Positions 12,272 to 24,967 of a stretch of 64,000 nt of DNA are shown piece by piece. This stretch comes from Atopsyche davidsoni (lineage: Eukaryota > Arthropoda > Insecta > Trichoptera > Hydrobiosidae), in the NCBI GenBank assembly GCA_022113835.1, contig JAILWY010000014.1:10107501-10171500 (forward strand), given 5' to 3'. The translations under genes and the position numbers were made by a program. The notes beneath the pieces were generated by a model, which was not told where the DNA came from, did no database searches, and was given only the letters and a program-made list of their open reading frames with translations. How positions within the stretch are numbered: the first letter of the stretch is position 1; each line of letters begins with the position of its first letter.

Positions 12272-12775
12272 CAGTGGCTTTCAAACTCTTTTAGCCCACG
12301 GGCTCCTTTTCATAGTCAAAAATTGCCTACGGACCCTCTTTCATAGTCAAAACTTGCCCATGGACCCCCTGTCATAGTCAAACCTTGCCTACGGACCCCC
12401 TTTCATAGTCAAAACTTGCCTACGGACCCTGGGTGAAAAACTACATAAATCCATATTATAGACTAGTTGGTGCAAGTATCGACTCTATTAACCTACCTGA
12501 CTCACCACGATGCCTGTTATAACTTGTATTTTATGCACCTGTCTATATTTATATTTTACTTAGGACGTAAAAATCGCTAATAATGTATTCATTGTTATTT
12601 ATTTTAACTCCCATATTAAAAAAAATGTGTCACAATTATTTTATTTTATATTAAACCTTGCGCGGACCCCCTGACGTTGTTCAGGGACCCCCAAATCGAT
12701 TTTAATTTTCTAAGGACCCCCTGAATGATCCCAGGGACCCCCTGTGGTCCATAGGGACCACTTTGAGAAGCACTG
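12272..12775. mobile_element. hAT-type MITE
   Basis: The ends are imperfect inverted repeats CAGTGGCTTTCAAACT (left) and, reverse-complemented, CAGTGCTTCTCAAAGT (right). They are flanked by 8-bp near-identical target duplications, GTGTAAGG and GTGTAAAG. The left interior holds about four direct copies of a 33-bp unit containing GGACCCYCTTTCATAGTCAAA; the right interior is rich in GGACCCCCTG. No transposase is present. The 8-bp duplication and CA.TG termini place it in the hAT superfamily. Confidence 0.8.
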
Positions 12776-13505
12776 GTGTAAAGGGACCTGTACTCCTTGC
12801 GTATTTGAGGTTCATATTCTACAATCTCCTAGACACTCCAGTCTACCCTTGGGCGATACTCATCCGATACCGTTTCAATTTATTTCTTAACCACATCTGC
12901 AAAATTAGGGTTTCATCGTTTATTTTCAGTTTATATTACAGAGCAGAATTTGAAAAATATTAATAAAAAAAAGACTGACATTCATTTGAAACAACAAATC
13001 AACTGTAAGTTTTTGTTTGTTGTACACGCTTCACTATTTCGTTAACAATCTGAAAATATATAAACGCAAAAATATTAAGTACTAAGTGCTTTTTTAATGC
13101 TAAATATTCAGTTTTCTTATGTTTTATTATTGCATAGTAACTAGAATTAAAAAATTATACTTATATTGATACGTAAAACTCTATGGAAATATATATTTCT
13201 GAACCATAATAATACCAGTAATATTACAAAAAACCTACTAAAAATTATATATTTTATATGAATGGTTCAGATATGATACAAAATCTAAAAAAAAATATAT
13301 AATGTGCAGATGATGTCTACTTAAAAAAAATACCTCGTTTTATTCGACCCTTTCGCATAATTCGCATTTTGTTCAACATCAGAAATCTCTTTTTGTGATT
13401 TTGCACAGGCTACTTTAGTACTTCGGCGCTGGAGTTCTGTCGTCTGGATTTTTATCATTGAATATGTATTATTCAATGCGTCAGATGTGAAATCATCTCA
13501 CAGTA
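12776..13505. other. AT-rich intergenic DNA, no gene seen
   Basis: No coding or structured feature recognised between the hAT MITE and the following Helitron. Confidence 0.6.
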
Positions 13506-13924
13506 TCTACTATAATAATAGCCATTGTGTGTTTGTTTGTATGTGTGTATGTTTCGTTTTTCCGTTCTGTATAGAATATCTTAAAAGATACAACGCTGAT
13601 TTTTTGCACATAAGTTAAGTAAATTTTTCCGCAGCTATGTGCCGAATTTCAAGACGATAGGATAATATTTTCATTCATAAACTTTAATCTACTATAATAA
13701 TAGCCATTGTGTGTTTGTTTGTATGTGTGTATGTTTCGTTTTTCCGTTCTGTATAGAATATCTTAAAAGATACAACGCTGATTTTTTGCACATAAGTTAA
13801 GTAAATTTTTCCGCAGCTATGTGCCGAATTTCAAGACGATAGGATAATATTTTCATTCATAAACTTTAAAATATGCTTTAGCGAATTTCAAAATACGTCA
13901 TTTTATGACGGGCTACATTGCTAG
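13506..13924 (+). mobile_element. Non-autonomous Helitron with tandemly duplicated 5' part
   Basis: The element starts TCTACTATAATAATAGCC after an A and ends with the perfect hairpin CGTCATTTTATGACG, then GGCTACATTGCTAG, followed by T. The first 182 bp (13506-13687) are repeated directly and apparently without change at 13688-13869, so two complete 5' ends precede one 3' end. It shares its terminal sequences with the copies at 1, 4431 and 20793. Confidence 0.85.
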
Positions 13925-16900
13925 TATTAAATAATACAGCGTAATCCTGGAGGACACGATTCCCAGCACAAGACACGGCGAAGGCCGCCTCTGGAGCAAG
14001 TTGAATAATTATTCAAATTAAACATGAAATAAAACAACAAGGTGTTGTATCCAAGCATTCGCTTCGGTAATTTCAGAATTGTGTTTTACAGTATTTTAAC
14101 AATGCTATAGCTATTTATGAAATATAATATAACGCGTTTTTCTTTTAAGCGTGTTATTTTTTGAGATCTGCTGTACGTATTATGTACTTGTTATCATAAA
14201 TTTTAAATAATCCCCTAGTGTCTAACAACGTGTAAATTCTGTGATGTAAAGATTTTATTTTCAGGGGATTTCAAATTTTGCAAAAACATGCTGCTTTTAA
14301 AATAAAACATTTTATTATTTTACTTTATTGATTCTGCAACAATTATAACTAAGCATTAAACTTCTTAAGATTTTTTTTAATCAAAGCTTTTATCTGCAGG
14401 TAAGAAGAGTCATGCAAAATGTTTTTGGCATATCTTTTTGCGAACGTTACAGAAAGCAGAAGATTTGCAGGAATGATTAATCAAATCAATTCGACATAAC
14501 TTCAATGATGAGTCGCATTTCATTCGCAGTATCAAGAAGCTTGTCAATCAAAATGACAGAACCACCTAATATGGTCTTTGTATTGTATGATTCCTTAAGA
14601 GCAGTAGCTGAAAGATGATTCTAAGCCAATATGCCAATGGATCACATGAAAATTTAAACAGGTCGGATCGATCAGAAAAAAATTGATCATGTGGTCCATA
14701 GTCTGTAACTTAGTGCTTGTCTTACGTCATACTGAAAAATATAAAAAAAATCTATAGATTTGGCACCCTTTATGACCCAAACAGGTCTATAGATCGCGGC
14801 AAAAGCCTAAAGGGATACTTGTAAAATCGTTGGGTAAATATTTGTTATAGATTTTTTATATTGGGTATGTGCGTGATGATGAATTGATTATTTTTTTAAC
14901 TGGGCAATATTTATAAAGCTCAAGAACAAATGTAGTCAATGGCAATTCTTTTGTTGTGGTAATAAGAATATTTATCAATAGGTATAAAAAAATATGTTGT
15001 GGTAGAATTTCAATAAATTTTTAACCAAATATGACTGAAATGGTTTTACGCTGTAACCACAAAAATTCTAGTTAACATTCACACCTTTATGCGTTTTTTG
15101 AATATATTTTTATATAAAATACTATGACATACATTATGTTGGTGTTATTGAAAAGAATTAATTTATCAATAGCGTTCTTTTTCATAATGATGGTTATATT
15201 ATATATTTTTATAAGAAACGTCCTTTTCTTATTATTTCTATTTGAATATATATTCGATAAACCATACAGTTAGGGTGTGATTACCTAACCCACCCTTAAA
15301 GTGTGCGCCCCTCATCAGGGATTCTATTAGCATATAATGTGAGTTTCAAAAGCTTCACGTACATAATAAAGCCTTCCGGGAAACTGTTTAAGGCCACACA
15401 AATACAGGGTGATCTTTAAAGCTTACTCAGAGCTAAACTCCTTAAATAAAACATTTATACAAACTATAACAATTTTGCTAATATTCTTTTACATCAGCAA
15501 AAATAATATTTATCAAAGATTTTTTGTGTAGCTTTATTGCCTTAATACATTTACAGCTTATAGTTTTATGTAGTACCACTAGGAAGACAGATTATTTTTA
15601 CATATTTTGGAAAAATTTGTATATACATACATACAGAGTACTAATTTCTAACTATTACAAAGTTTTATCACCAACCACTGTATGTCTTTGTAAAATTTCA
15701 GTCACTTTTGGAACATGCAGTATAAACTAGCACTATAAAGCTTATGTAAATTTGATATATTACAACAATTCCTGCGTCGCGGACAAAATGAAATAAGAGT
15801 CTTGCGTATATTTTATACAAACAAGCTCCTTATATTTTAGATTATCCTGATATGAAATTAGCTTGTTACTATTTACAAATATACTTTGTATCCTATTATC
15901 TTTTTTCTTTATAAACTCTTCAAGATTCTTTAAAAATATATGTTTCTTTTAACTTCGTCTCCGAAGTCATCTTCGGGAACTTTTTCAGTGTGAACAAATT
16001 TTATATACTGTACAATAACCTTAAATTATGATTCGTCATTTATTGCTTCAATGGATTATGAGACAGAAAAAGTCTACAAACTGAACTTATTTTCTAAATG
16101 TAGGTTGTAGGAATCAGCAGAATATCACTTCCAATCGCATACTTTGGTACAATTAGGGAAAGGGTACCATATCAGTTCAGGATTCAATAGAATTGTACAC
16201 CTTCAGGTAAATATAAATCTTATCAACAAATAAAAAAAGTCAACTCTCTATTCAGATATATATTTTTTTTAATTTTAATGTAATATCCAACAAAACTCAA
16301 TTGAGTCGAATGAAAATGATTTGATACTTAAAAAATAATACAGGTAACTATTAATATATAAGATTCTTAAATAAATGTGATATAGTGCCCATCCATATTG
16401 TATCACAGCAAATAAATAAAGTAAATTTAGATTCAAGGCTGTATTCTATTTTCTCTTGCCATTATAGGAGTCTTTTATGTTGACATGAATTTATTTTTCC
16501 CTGAAAAAGATGCGAGCAAATTGCTTTACGTCTCAAAGAAACGCTGAAGAAATAACACATGAGTGCTCCAGGTAATTGGCACCAATTAGCCGAATCTAGA
16601 TAATCTCACAGAATTGATACAACCAAAGAATATACTTTATTATAAAAAAAACGAAATAACAAAACTACCGCTGGATGACGTCAATATACATCTCGGAAGT
16701 TCACAGGCTATAACATTTTGTATTTCTGCGAAATCATTAATGATAACAAGAAATTCGTGTCTGTATATATGATGTATCTTATATTAAAATATATTTTACA
16801 CATTTAGAATTTTTGTATGTATTGCTCTTGATTAAATCACCATTTCTATATAAAATTATATTAAAAAGAGTAGCGTTTTTTTTAATTTCCGTTTACAGAT

Positions 16901-17680
16901 AAGATGTGTGATTTTTCGCAGAAAAATTTGCTTTTTTGCAATATTATTTCTACTATTGATACGTTAAAATTGAATTTCACCTGACTAAACTAAATCTCCA
17001 CGTAATTAGCATTTTTGGCTCCTTTTCCTTTAAAAATTGTATCCATATTCAAAGGGAACAAAAAGCATTTATACGAAAACTCTATTGTATACTTGCTTTG
17101 AAGTCTCATACTCCTACAGTGGTATATTTAAAGATTTCTCAATTTCAAATGTTATTCAAGTTATTATAGTTTAAACATTAAAAACTTATAATCTGTAAAT
17201 ATTTTTTATTTAATTTTTACATAAGAGAACAAATGCTAAGTAATACTCTTTTTTAAATAGTACTTTGTCTAAAAGCGTAACACGGAGACATAAAAAATTT
17301 ACGCAATTATAACATTAACTTCAAATAAACATTATCAAACTGTTTGATAATGCCAACGTGAAAGGTTGGCGAAACCGGTCACAAATAAAAACGAACATGT
17401 GGAAAATCACTCTAGTATTCTTTATTCAAAAAAAATATTATAATGGAATTCATATCAGTGTTTTTGGAAGTTTCAAATCGAATATTCCTTGTATAAAAAT
17501 TACTTGAAAATTTATTTAAAAAAATAAGGTTCTACGTGTCAGAGCCTCTCGGAAGACCACGTCAGCAGGACCCTAATATTGGTTAAATTTACGTTCACGT
17601 TTTTTTTTTCCTTTAACAGAAATAGATGAGAAATCTTCTCACAGAAAATCCTTCAATCTCACTATCATATATCATTCCAG
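13925..17680. other. Intergenic/5' region upstream of singed wings 2; no exon identified
   Basis: The next gene must have at least one further upstream exon carrying its start codon and signal peptide, because the exon at 17681 begins inside a codon. I could not find that exon here. 13930-14000 is slightly GC-richer (ATCCTGGAGGACACGATTCC) but has no recognised product. The rest is AT-rich. Confidence 0.5.
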
Positions 17681-20600
17681 GTGCACTTTAATCACAGCTG
17701 TCTCGCTCCCCTGCTCGTGGGGCGAGCCCCCCTGCCAGCTCTCCGCCCCCTCCCTCGGGGTGGTGCTCGGCCCCCTGGCCACAGTGGACTTCCCTGATGC
17801 CGCCTGCCAACAAAATGAAACGGAAGATGGCTCGCTGCTCACGTGTAGTAATGGATTTGACAGCAAGTGGACCAAAGGAATTCAGTGAGTGAATAAAAGC
17901 TTTATTTTATGAAAAGCTATAAAAAAATAATTGATGTTGCTTGTTATCTTCAAATGTTTGTATCGCTTTTGAAATACCTCACAAAAAGCTTTATACATCG
18001 TGAAAACGAAGTTAATTTAAATGTATATATTTATAAACAGAAATCCATCCATTCTGGGCTGATATTCTTTGATTAAAGATAAATAATAATTTATACATTA
18101 GGAAACAAGTATTTATCGCTTTCAAATAATCACTTATTCAACCTGACGCATGCGAAAACTGTCAAAGTGTTATAGATTTTGATATATACGAGTTTAGATG
18201 CTATTCTTTATATTGCTTTCTTTAAAATTCAAGGGCGTTTTCGTTTTTATATCTCTAGCCGCGGCATCCACCACCTGATTCTGACGGACTGGCCAGAGTC
18301 ATGTTTTCCTCCAGCACTAATACTTCAGAGTTTTCCATCGCTGAAAAGCCTGACTATCTCCAACTCTTCGGTCCTGTACATGGAGGGAGACTTTCCGAGA
18401 GCGCATCATCTTGTGGTATGAACTCAGATTTTCTCTAACAAAAATTTACTTTAGAACCTACTTAGAAAAGAATTTAAGTTGTGAGCACTTTCACGTTAAG
18501 TCTTATTTGATAAGTATAAAATTGTAAAGTAATTAATTTTAGAGAATTTCAGCATACAATTAATGGCGTGCAAGACGTATTAAATAATCAACTATTACGT
18601 TAATTGCTTTCCACACAGAAAGACATATTCTCGTGGTATTTTTTTATAATAAACCATCCATGCTGTGTGATATATTATCATATATATAATAATATATACA
18701 GAACTGCCTGTTTAGGTTTTGAATCCACTGTTTGTTATAATCGATATAAAAACTGTTTAATTTTTGATTATATAAATTATATAATATATTAATCACACAA
18801 GTACCAAAATTGTAAAATTGCGCTTTCAAAAGTTTTACGTTCTAAAATAGCTCTATATGATAATTATTTTTTGTGCCTTTTTTAATTTCAGCATATTCAG
18901 TTTAACAATTTGAAGAATATAGTGTTGAATAGCACCTTATTTTCATTGCTACCAGCGCTTCAAATTTTGGACCTCACCAACAACAGCCTGGAGACAATAG
19001 ACCCTGACCTGCTGAGCGGTCCTGAAACGCTCACCACCGTTTACTTGGCAAGTAAGGGTTCAAATTGTCTACTCTTGTATTTTAATTTTTTTTTTGTTTA
19101 ATACCATACCATTATGAATCCAATGAAAAGCTAGTTAGTGGTAATATATAAAATAATCTTAACTATCTTCAACGTTACAACCCCTGGGTCTGACCATTTC
19201 GAAAAGAACATACTAGCGATCCCTACATCCCTTTAGCACATCCTCGCCCAAACAGTTCTCAGATACTCAATAAATTTTATTAATAGATTTAATTACTTTT
19301 TTGATACAAAATTTTTAATACTACAGCAAATATATTGTGTCCGAAGAATGCTTTCTTGCTTATAGGAGTTGCTTGTAGCTACAATATAGGCTTGCATATT
19401 ATCCGCGCTATAAAAATAATTCATCTCAATGAAGTAATGGGAAGAATTTCGGGATTAAATTACACGGTGAACTTTTAACCTCCGCATAGAGTTTAATTAG
19501 ACTGAGCAATTACACAATGTGAGTCTTCCTAACATTACGGTTATAGAAACACGAGCAGGCAGTTCAAAGGCTGTTGCACCTAGACATGGAAAAATAACAT
19601 TCTAGCTGTCTTCTAATTGTTAGAAAGAACTCAAGAAGTATTCACCTTTAATATAAAAAAATATTGAGCTGCGCCAATCCACAAATTAGCATAAATAAAT
19701 CCAAATTAGCGTAACAAGTCACAAAACCTTTTAAAGTAAAAACTTCACTGATACTAACAAATGAAGTTTACGCTTCGACTTATCACCTGGCATAAGTCAA
19801 TACACCGGCTACCTTCGGTCACTTCTGCCGCAAGAAAATATATAAATAGCTGTACTCAATATGATTCACGCGATAACAATCAGTTTATCAACCAAAAAAA
19901 TCACTTTATTTCTTATAAGTGCATTACAATGTAATTTATTTTATAATTGTGTAAAAAAACAGGCCATGGTGTGATTGTCACGCCATTAAACCAAACTATA
20001 TTAAAAAAATTATATTAAACCACTGTGATAGTTGAAATAGATTATATATGATTTCTTTATAACTGCCATTTTTCTCTGGTTATTTTTTTCACCTGAAGTA
20101 GATCAATTTATTTGACCCACTTACTGAGATTTGCTGTTTTTTATTGATAAGGTCGATATGTCTGTCATCCGTAATGAATTGATACTAACATCAATTACAA
20201 TCGTGACTTGAACGTGACGAAATAAAATTACCTATAAACTAAAACACGAAAAAAATATTTTTTACATGTTTATATGAGCATAGAAATTTCAGCTTTGAAA
20301 CGAAGAAGGGGAACATCAAATAAAATAACAGATTGTCATTAACTTTTTGTACATTTAACTTCAGGTTGAAAATTGTGAGATCACCCCTTTTTTTCGGCAA
20401 ACGACAATCTCTCTTTTCTACTCAGTGTTTCGATCACATCATCAATCATAATCTCAGTAAAAATTGTGGATTTTTCAAATTTAAAAACCTAAATAACATG
20501 TAAGTTAATAGAAAATTACGAAACGCGGCTGAGCTATCGGACTGTTTGCTTTAGCCGCCTTGTTGTCCTTCGCTACCAAATGAATGTCTGTCAAAAAAAC

Positions 20601-23600
20601 TTGCAGATAAGAAAAGCAAACTTCTGCAGCCTTATAACTGTAACAGTCAACATTGATCGTGAAACAATAAGATTAAATTCACAGTGATAATAAAATCGCC
20701 CAAATGAAAACATCATTAAACCTTGTAAATAAAAATTGGTGTTTTTACTACGATTTTATAAATCTTCTGACCAACTGCAAATTATTTGAGTACTAGTAAT
20801 GTAGCCCGTCACAAAATGACGAATTTGATGAACGATGCGTCTAAATTCTCGCGGTGAACGACATCTCGCGGCGAAGAAGTGAATTATATAATTAAAGTTT
20901 AGCTAAAGCATATTTTAAAGTTTATGAATGAAAATATTATCCTATCGTCTTGAAATTCGGCACATAGCTGCGGAAAAATTTACTTAACTTATGTGCAAAA
21001 AATCAGCGTTGTATCTTTTAAGATATTCTATACAGAACGGAAAAATGAAACATACATACAAACATACAAATAAACACACAATGGCTATTATTATAGTAGA
21101 TGTTCGTAGTTTTTTGTTTGAAGTTTTTTTTATCCGTGGAGATCGGGACCCAAATATTAAGCAGTAAACCAAAATATCTATATAAGTTGTCCCGCGACTT
21201 TTGACAGTTTAAGCGTCATTGTTATTTATTTATTTTTTGATCTACAGATAATCGTTGGAACTGCAATGATACTGGAATCAATTGGCTATCAAATCTCAAC
21301 ACGACGTCCAGAGAAGTGGCCGCTTCAAGGATTAAGGATTATCACAACTTAACATGCCAGGGTGCCATGTATCCTGGAAAACCTCTCGATGTAGTCATGG
21401 ATTTAATGAAGGTAGGTGTTTACCCAAATTACATATCTTGATAAACACACAGTAATATATAAAATAATTCCATTGCATATTACGATTCTGATAATTATTT
21501 AGACGGAGACAGTGTGACTGATGCCAAAAGCGTTTTATTTCCAATTTGCCAATTCAATGTATGTGATTGGCAATATTCCATTGCATGTATAGATTTATGT
21601 GTATTTTAAAAATTTTGTTACATATGCTACGGTTTATGTAAATTTACTATACCGTAGCTTGATTACGCAAGTAATTAGAGTCATTCATCAGTATATATTT
21701 TTATATAAGGATCTTACTAGAAACTGATAAAAATACGTCTCACTTGAAAAGAGCGTTTTATAAAATACTCGTGACGTATTGAAATCTCGGTAATCGCTGT
21801 TCGATGTGATCGGTCTTGGAAGACCTCTGGACCTCTGGACCTCTGGACCTCTGGACCTCTGGACCTCTGGACCTCTGGACCTCTAGACCCTCTGGAGCTG
21901 GTTAATGGTCTGGTCTTGATTTGGTGCTTCCTCAGTCGCTGCGGGAGAAGTGCCCGGCGGAGTGCGCGTGCAGCCTCACCAACCTGGTGCGCAACCCCAG
22001 CGGGGAGCTGTTCTCCGTGAGTACGGCGGACTGCCGCTGGAAGGGGCTGAGGACCCTGCCAGCCTCCCTGCCCCCCAACATCACCGTGCTGCTGCTGCAC
22101 GGGAACGAAGTAGGACCCGCTTTTACCTTCTTCATCAAGTGCCTCCCCCCAGAGGAGGTTGGCGACCATCTCACTGAGCATATACTCATGCTGAGCCAGT
22201 TGGTCCCCGAACCCTTATACACCTAAGTTTTATATTCTAAGAAAAATTCTGGCGTCCTTACAAAGCTCTGGCGTTTAGATCTGATACTCATTCTGCAGCA
22301 AGCTACAGAAACGATATCAGGAGCCCAAGAGTTTTTGCCAAGTATTGTAAATTCATGCAGTGGCGTACCATAATTTGGGGCGGAATTTATCAAATATTTA
22401 TTCAAATGCTTTTTGTCTTTGACCAACATTTATTATTGGCATTCTAAAAAATGAATAATAAATATAAAAACAAAGAAAAAAATACATCAAAATTTAATTT
22501 CACCAAGTACTTTCTATCAAAAATATGGAAAGCATTATATGTCTAAATTTTATAAAAAAGAATAATATAATAATTGTTTATCGACTCCAGGTGGTTTCAA
22601 ACTAATATATTAACGAATGCTTTTATAACCCTCTAACATACATAAAATAATAATCCGTTTTATAATCAAGTGCTCTACTAATAATTATTACAATTTAAAA
22701 TTAATTGGTTTTAACGTCCGTCTGATCAATACTTGGAAAATGTTTTCAAATAAAAACAAACACAAATGTAAACAACCAATCTAATTTAACTTCCTTACCA
22801 ATCGAGTTAATCCTGGATTAGGCCAGTATATTGATGACATCGACTAGATGTTTCCATCCAACACTTCGTCATAGCTATTAATAAAGATTATACTCTGAAA
22901 CACTGTGTTTCTAAAAAATACACATTTAAGTTATCAATTTGTAAGATTTTTAATATGATTGAATAAAGAAGTCATTGCCTTCAAGCGAAATAAGATAATT
23001 AAAATAAATAATTATGTATTTCATTAGACGAGATTTAATATTAAATTATAGGTGAAAACCAAAGTTCAACGGTCTTTACTTGAATTTAATTAATTTGGAG
23101 TAATGTTTAATAAAGCCGACACCCTTCAGTCTAGACTGAAAGAAAAAATACCATTGAATAAAGTGGTTTAAATTTCACGAAACGAATTTGTAAAGAGATG
23201 CTCACTCGTGTTACTCCATACTCCGTGTTTTAGAATCAGTCTTTGTTTTGAAATAACTTTTCATATATTTAATAATAAATTTAATAAGTTGTTTTAAATA
23301 CACGCGTACCTGCATGAAATATTAAATATATGAATAACTTGCTTGACCGATTATTTCTTATTAACTTCAACAACAAGTATATCGTATATAATATGTACGA
23401 AAAAAATCAAAAGAACCTTTTATATAAACCTGAAATTCGTTTTCGGGAAAACGAAAATTACAAATTCGTTAAAAAAACCAAATGATTTTAAAACAGAAGT
23501 AATGTGATTTCTTCTCTACACTTTGGCATTTATTTCTAACTTAACATGTAATTATATATTTTTTCCAAATAATTATTTATCAACCATTTACAGTATCCTG

Positions 23601-24967
23601 ACAAATAAACGTCTTTTCCCTTCTCAAGTGGACACCTCTGATTGTTCAGACTTTCAACAGCCACCATGCAGTCAGGGGGTTTTGTCATTCTTAGTATATA
23701 ATTGATAAGGGGAGATTTTTGCTCCCATCAGATATCAGAGCTGAGGCCTCTCGCGCAGAATCCGGCATATCGCCGGGTGGGGGACGTGTACCTGGACGAC
23801 AACCAGGTGAGCAGCGTGGCCGCCCTGGAGGGAGCCGACTGGCTCATGAACTTCCGCGTCTTCAGCCTTCGAGGGAACAACCTCACACAGGTCACCACGA
23901 CTTCAAACATAACCTACTATCAACCCATAATAAAATCTGTGGTCACTATTAATTAATTGAATAAACCTTATAATTTTTTTTATTGACAATTTAAAATCTA
24001 ATTGGTCTTCATACTGACCCCCTCCCCCGATCTAGAAAGAATAAGTTAATTCACGTGTATTCATTTTAATCTGGTATCTTTACAGATTCCGACGCACTTC
24101 TTCGACCACGCTTTCAGTCTGAACCCCAACTTCGCGAAGGTGTACTTGGGAAAGAACCCCTGGAGCTGCGACTGTCAGTTCGTGCCGGCCTTTCAGGAGC
24201 TGCTCCTCAAGTATGAGAGCAACGTGAGAGACATGGAAGACATCACTTGCTACAAGCCAGACCTTCCGGGTCAGCAGCGCAAGCCCAGCGTGCAGGTCAG
24301 CAATAAGCCACGTAAAACGTAACACGATGATATAAATATCAAACATATTCGTGGATTTTTATTTTTTTGGCCTTTTCGGTACAATTAAAAAGTATTTTCC
24401 CCAAAAATATTCATTAAAATACCTTTGTGTTTTTCGTCGTAATGTTTTCAAGAATATTGACGGTTGCAATAGTTTTAAATGTAATCTGTTTACCCCTCGT
24501 ATAATCACAGCAATTTAAAACTACTTTAGGGTGTTAAATCTTCGTTTTATGAATATTAAAAATTATTCCAAAAACAATTCTAGCGGTTTGTGACTTCCGA
24601 TTTTTTCAGTAGACCATCTTCTCAATCTTGCATGAGCTGACCTTGAGTCGACCTTGTTGACGTTTGAATCACTATTTTTATTTATCTTTATGATTTCACC
24701 TATTTTTCGATTTAGAAAGATAAGCTGATAAAAAAATATTTATTATATTGGGCAATTACCTAATCAATTTCAATGGTGTTGAAACAGATTAGCACACTGA
24801 CTCGGAGTGCCATTTGCCGTCTTCCTGACGAGTTCCTGCAGCCCATTGACATCTTGAACATCGTCCTGGCCAGTCTGATCGTCATGGTCCTGGGGAAGCT
24901 GGCGTACGATTACTACTTCTTCAAGAAAACGGGACAACTGCCGTGGATCGTCACCAAAATGCCATAA
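17681..24967 (+). CDS. hfw: singed wings 2 / halfway-like LRR transmembrane protein (5' end missing)
   Basis: Eight exons are visible: 17681-17884, 18259-18415, 18892-19051, 21248-21411, 21936-22109, 23732-23890, 24086-24295 and 24788-24967. Phases match at every junction and give about 468 residues ending in TAA. The protein has a Cys-rich N-terminal part (SLPCSWGEPPCQL). Leucine-rich repeats follow in exons 2-3 (SLKSLTISNSS, LPALQILDLTNNSLETIDPD), then a first LRR-flank region (NRWNCNDTGINWL), a Cys-rich linker (CPAECACSL), further LRRs, and an LRRCT cap (KNPWSCDCQFVPAFQELL). The last exon has one membrane helix (about ILNIVLASLIVMVLGKLAY) with a short tail ending WIVTKMP. This order fits insect singed wings 2/halfway, a single-pass surface protein linked in Drosophila to ecdysone-dependent development. 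The first exon with start and signal peptide was not found; the 17681 exon opens in phase after CATTCCAG. Introns hold a Helitron, an octamer array and a dispersed repeat. A Slit- or Toll-like protein is less likely, since no TIR or EGF domain is seen. Confidence 0.8.
20793..21100 (-). mobile_element. Non-autonomous Helitron inside a singed wings 2 intron
   Basis: On the minus strand it runs from TCTACTATAATAATAGCC (at 21100) to the hairpin CGTCATTTTGTGACG, then GGCTACATTACTAG (at 20793), inserted between A and T. At 308 bp it is the shortest complete copy here. Its interior includes a CpG-rich stretch (CTCGCGGTGAACGACATCTC at about 20847-20866) not seen in the 13.5 kb copy, suggesting variable internal content. 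It lies in the 2.2 kb intron between exons 3 and 4. Confidence 0.85.
21822..21895. repeat. 8-bp tandem repeat GACCTCTG
   Basis: About eight copies of GACCTCTG, the last ones degenerate (CTCTAGACCCTCTGG). The array ends about 40 bp upstream of the 3' splice site at 21935 in singed wings 2, where the branch point and pyrimidine tract are expected. Confidence 0.85.
22127..22370 (+). repeat. Dispersed repeat, copy 1 (shared with 28514-28770)
   Basis: The stretch aligns in the same orientation with the protease-intron copy at 28514-28770. Shared segments include CAGAGGAGGTTGGCGACCAT, CTGGCGTTTARATCTGATACTC and CAGAAACRATA.CAGGAGCC. It begins about 17 bases after a splice donor of singed wings 2. 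It may be a SINE or LINE tail; its ends are not defined by any TIR or target duplication that I can see. Confidence 0.6.
24638..24656 (-). promoter_or_regulatory. Candidate nuclear-receptor site (FTZ-F1-like, DR5)
   Basis: The minus strand reads CAAGGTCGACTCAAGGTCA. The right part, TCAAGGTCA, matches the FTZ-F1/SF-1 monomer consensus exactly. With AGGTCG it forms a direct repeat of half-sites spaced by five bases. It lies in the last intron of singed wings 2, a gene tied to ecdysone responses in Drosophila. Binding is untested. Confidence 0.35.

Noticed and set aside
18604..18829. Tyr/Ile-rich frames on both strands in a singed wings 2 intron
   Set aside because: AT-rich intronic sequence with no similarity or start context.
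21950..22177. Alternative frames over the singed wings 2 exon at 21936-22109
   Set aside because: They do not connect in phase to neighbouring exons, while the Cys-rich LRR-flank frame does.
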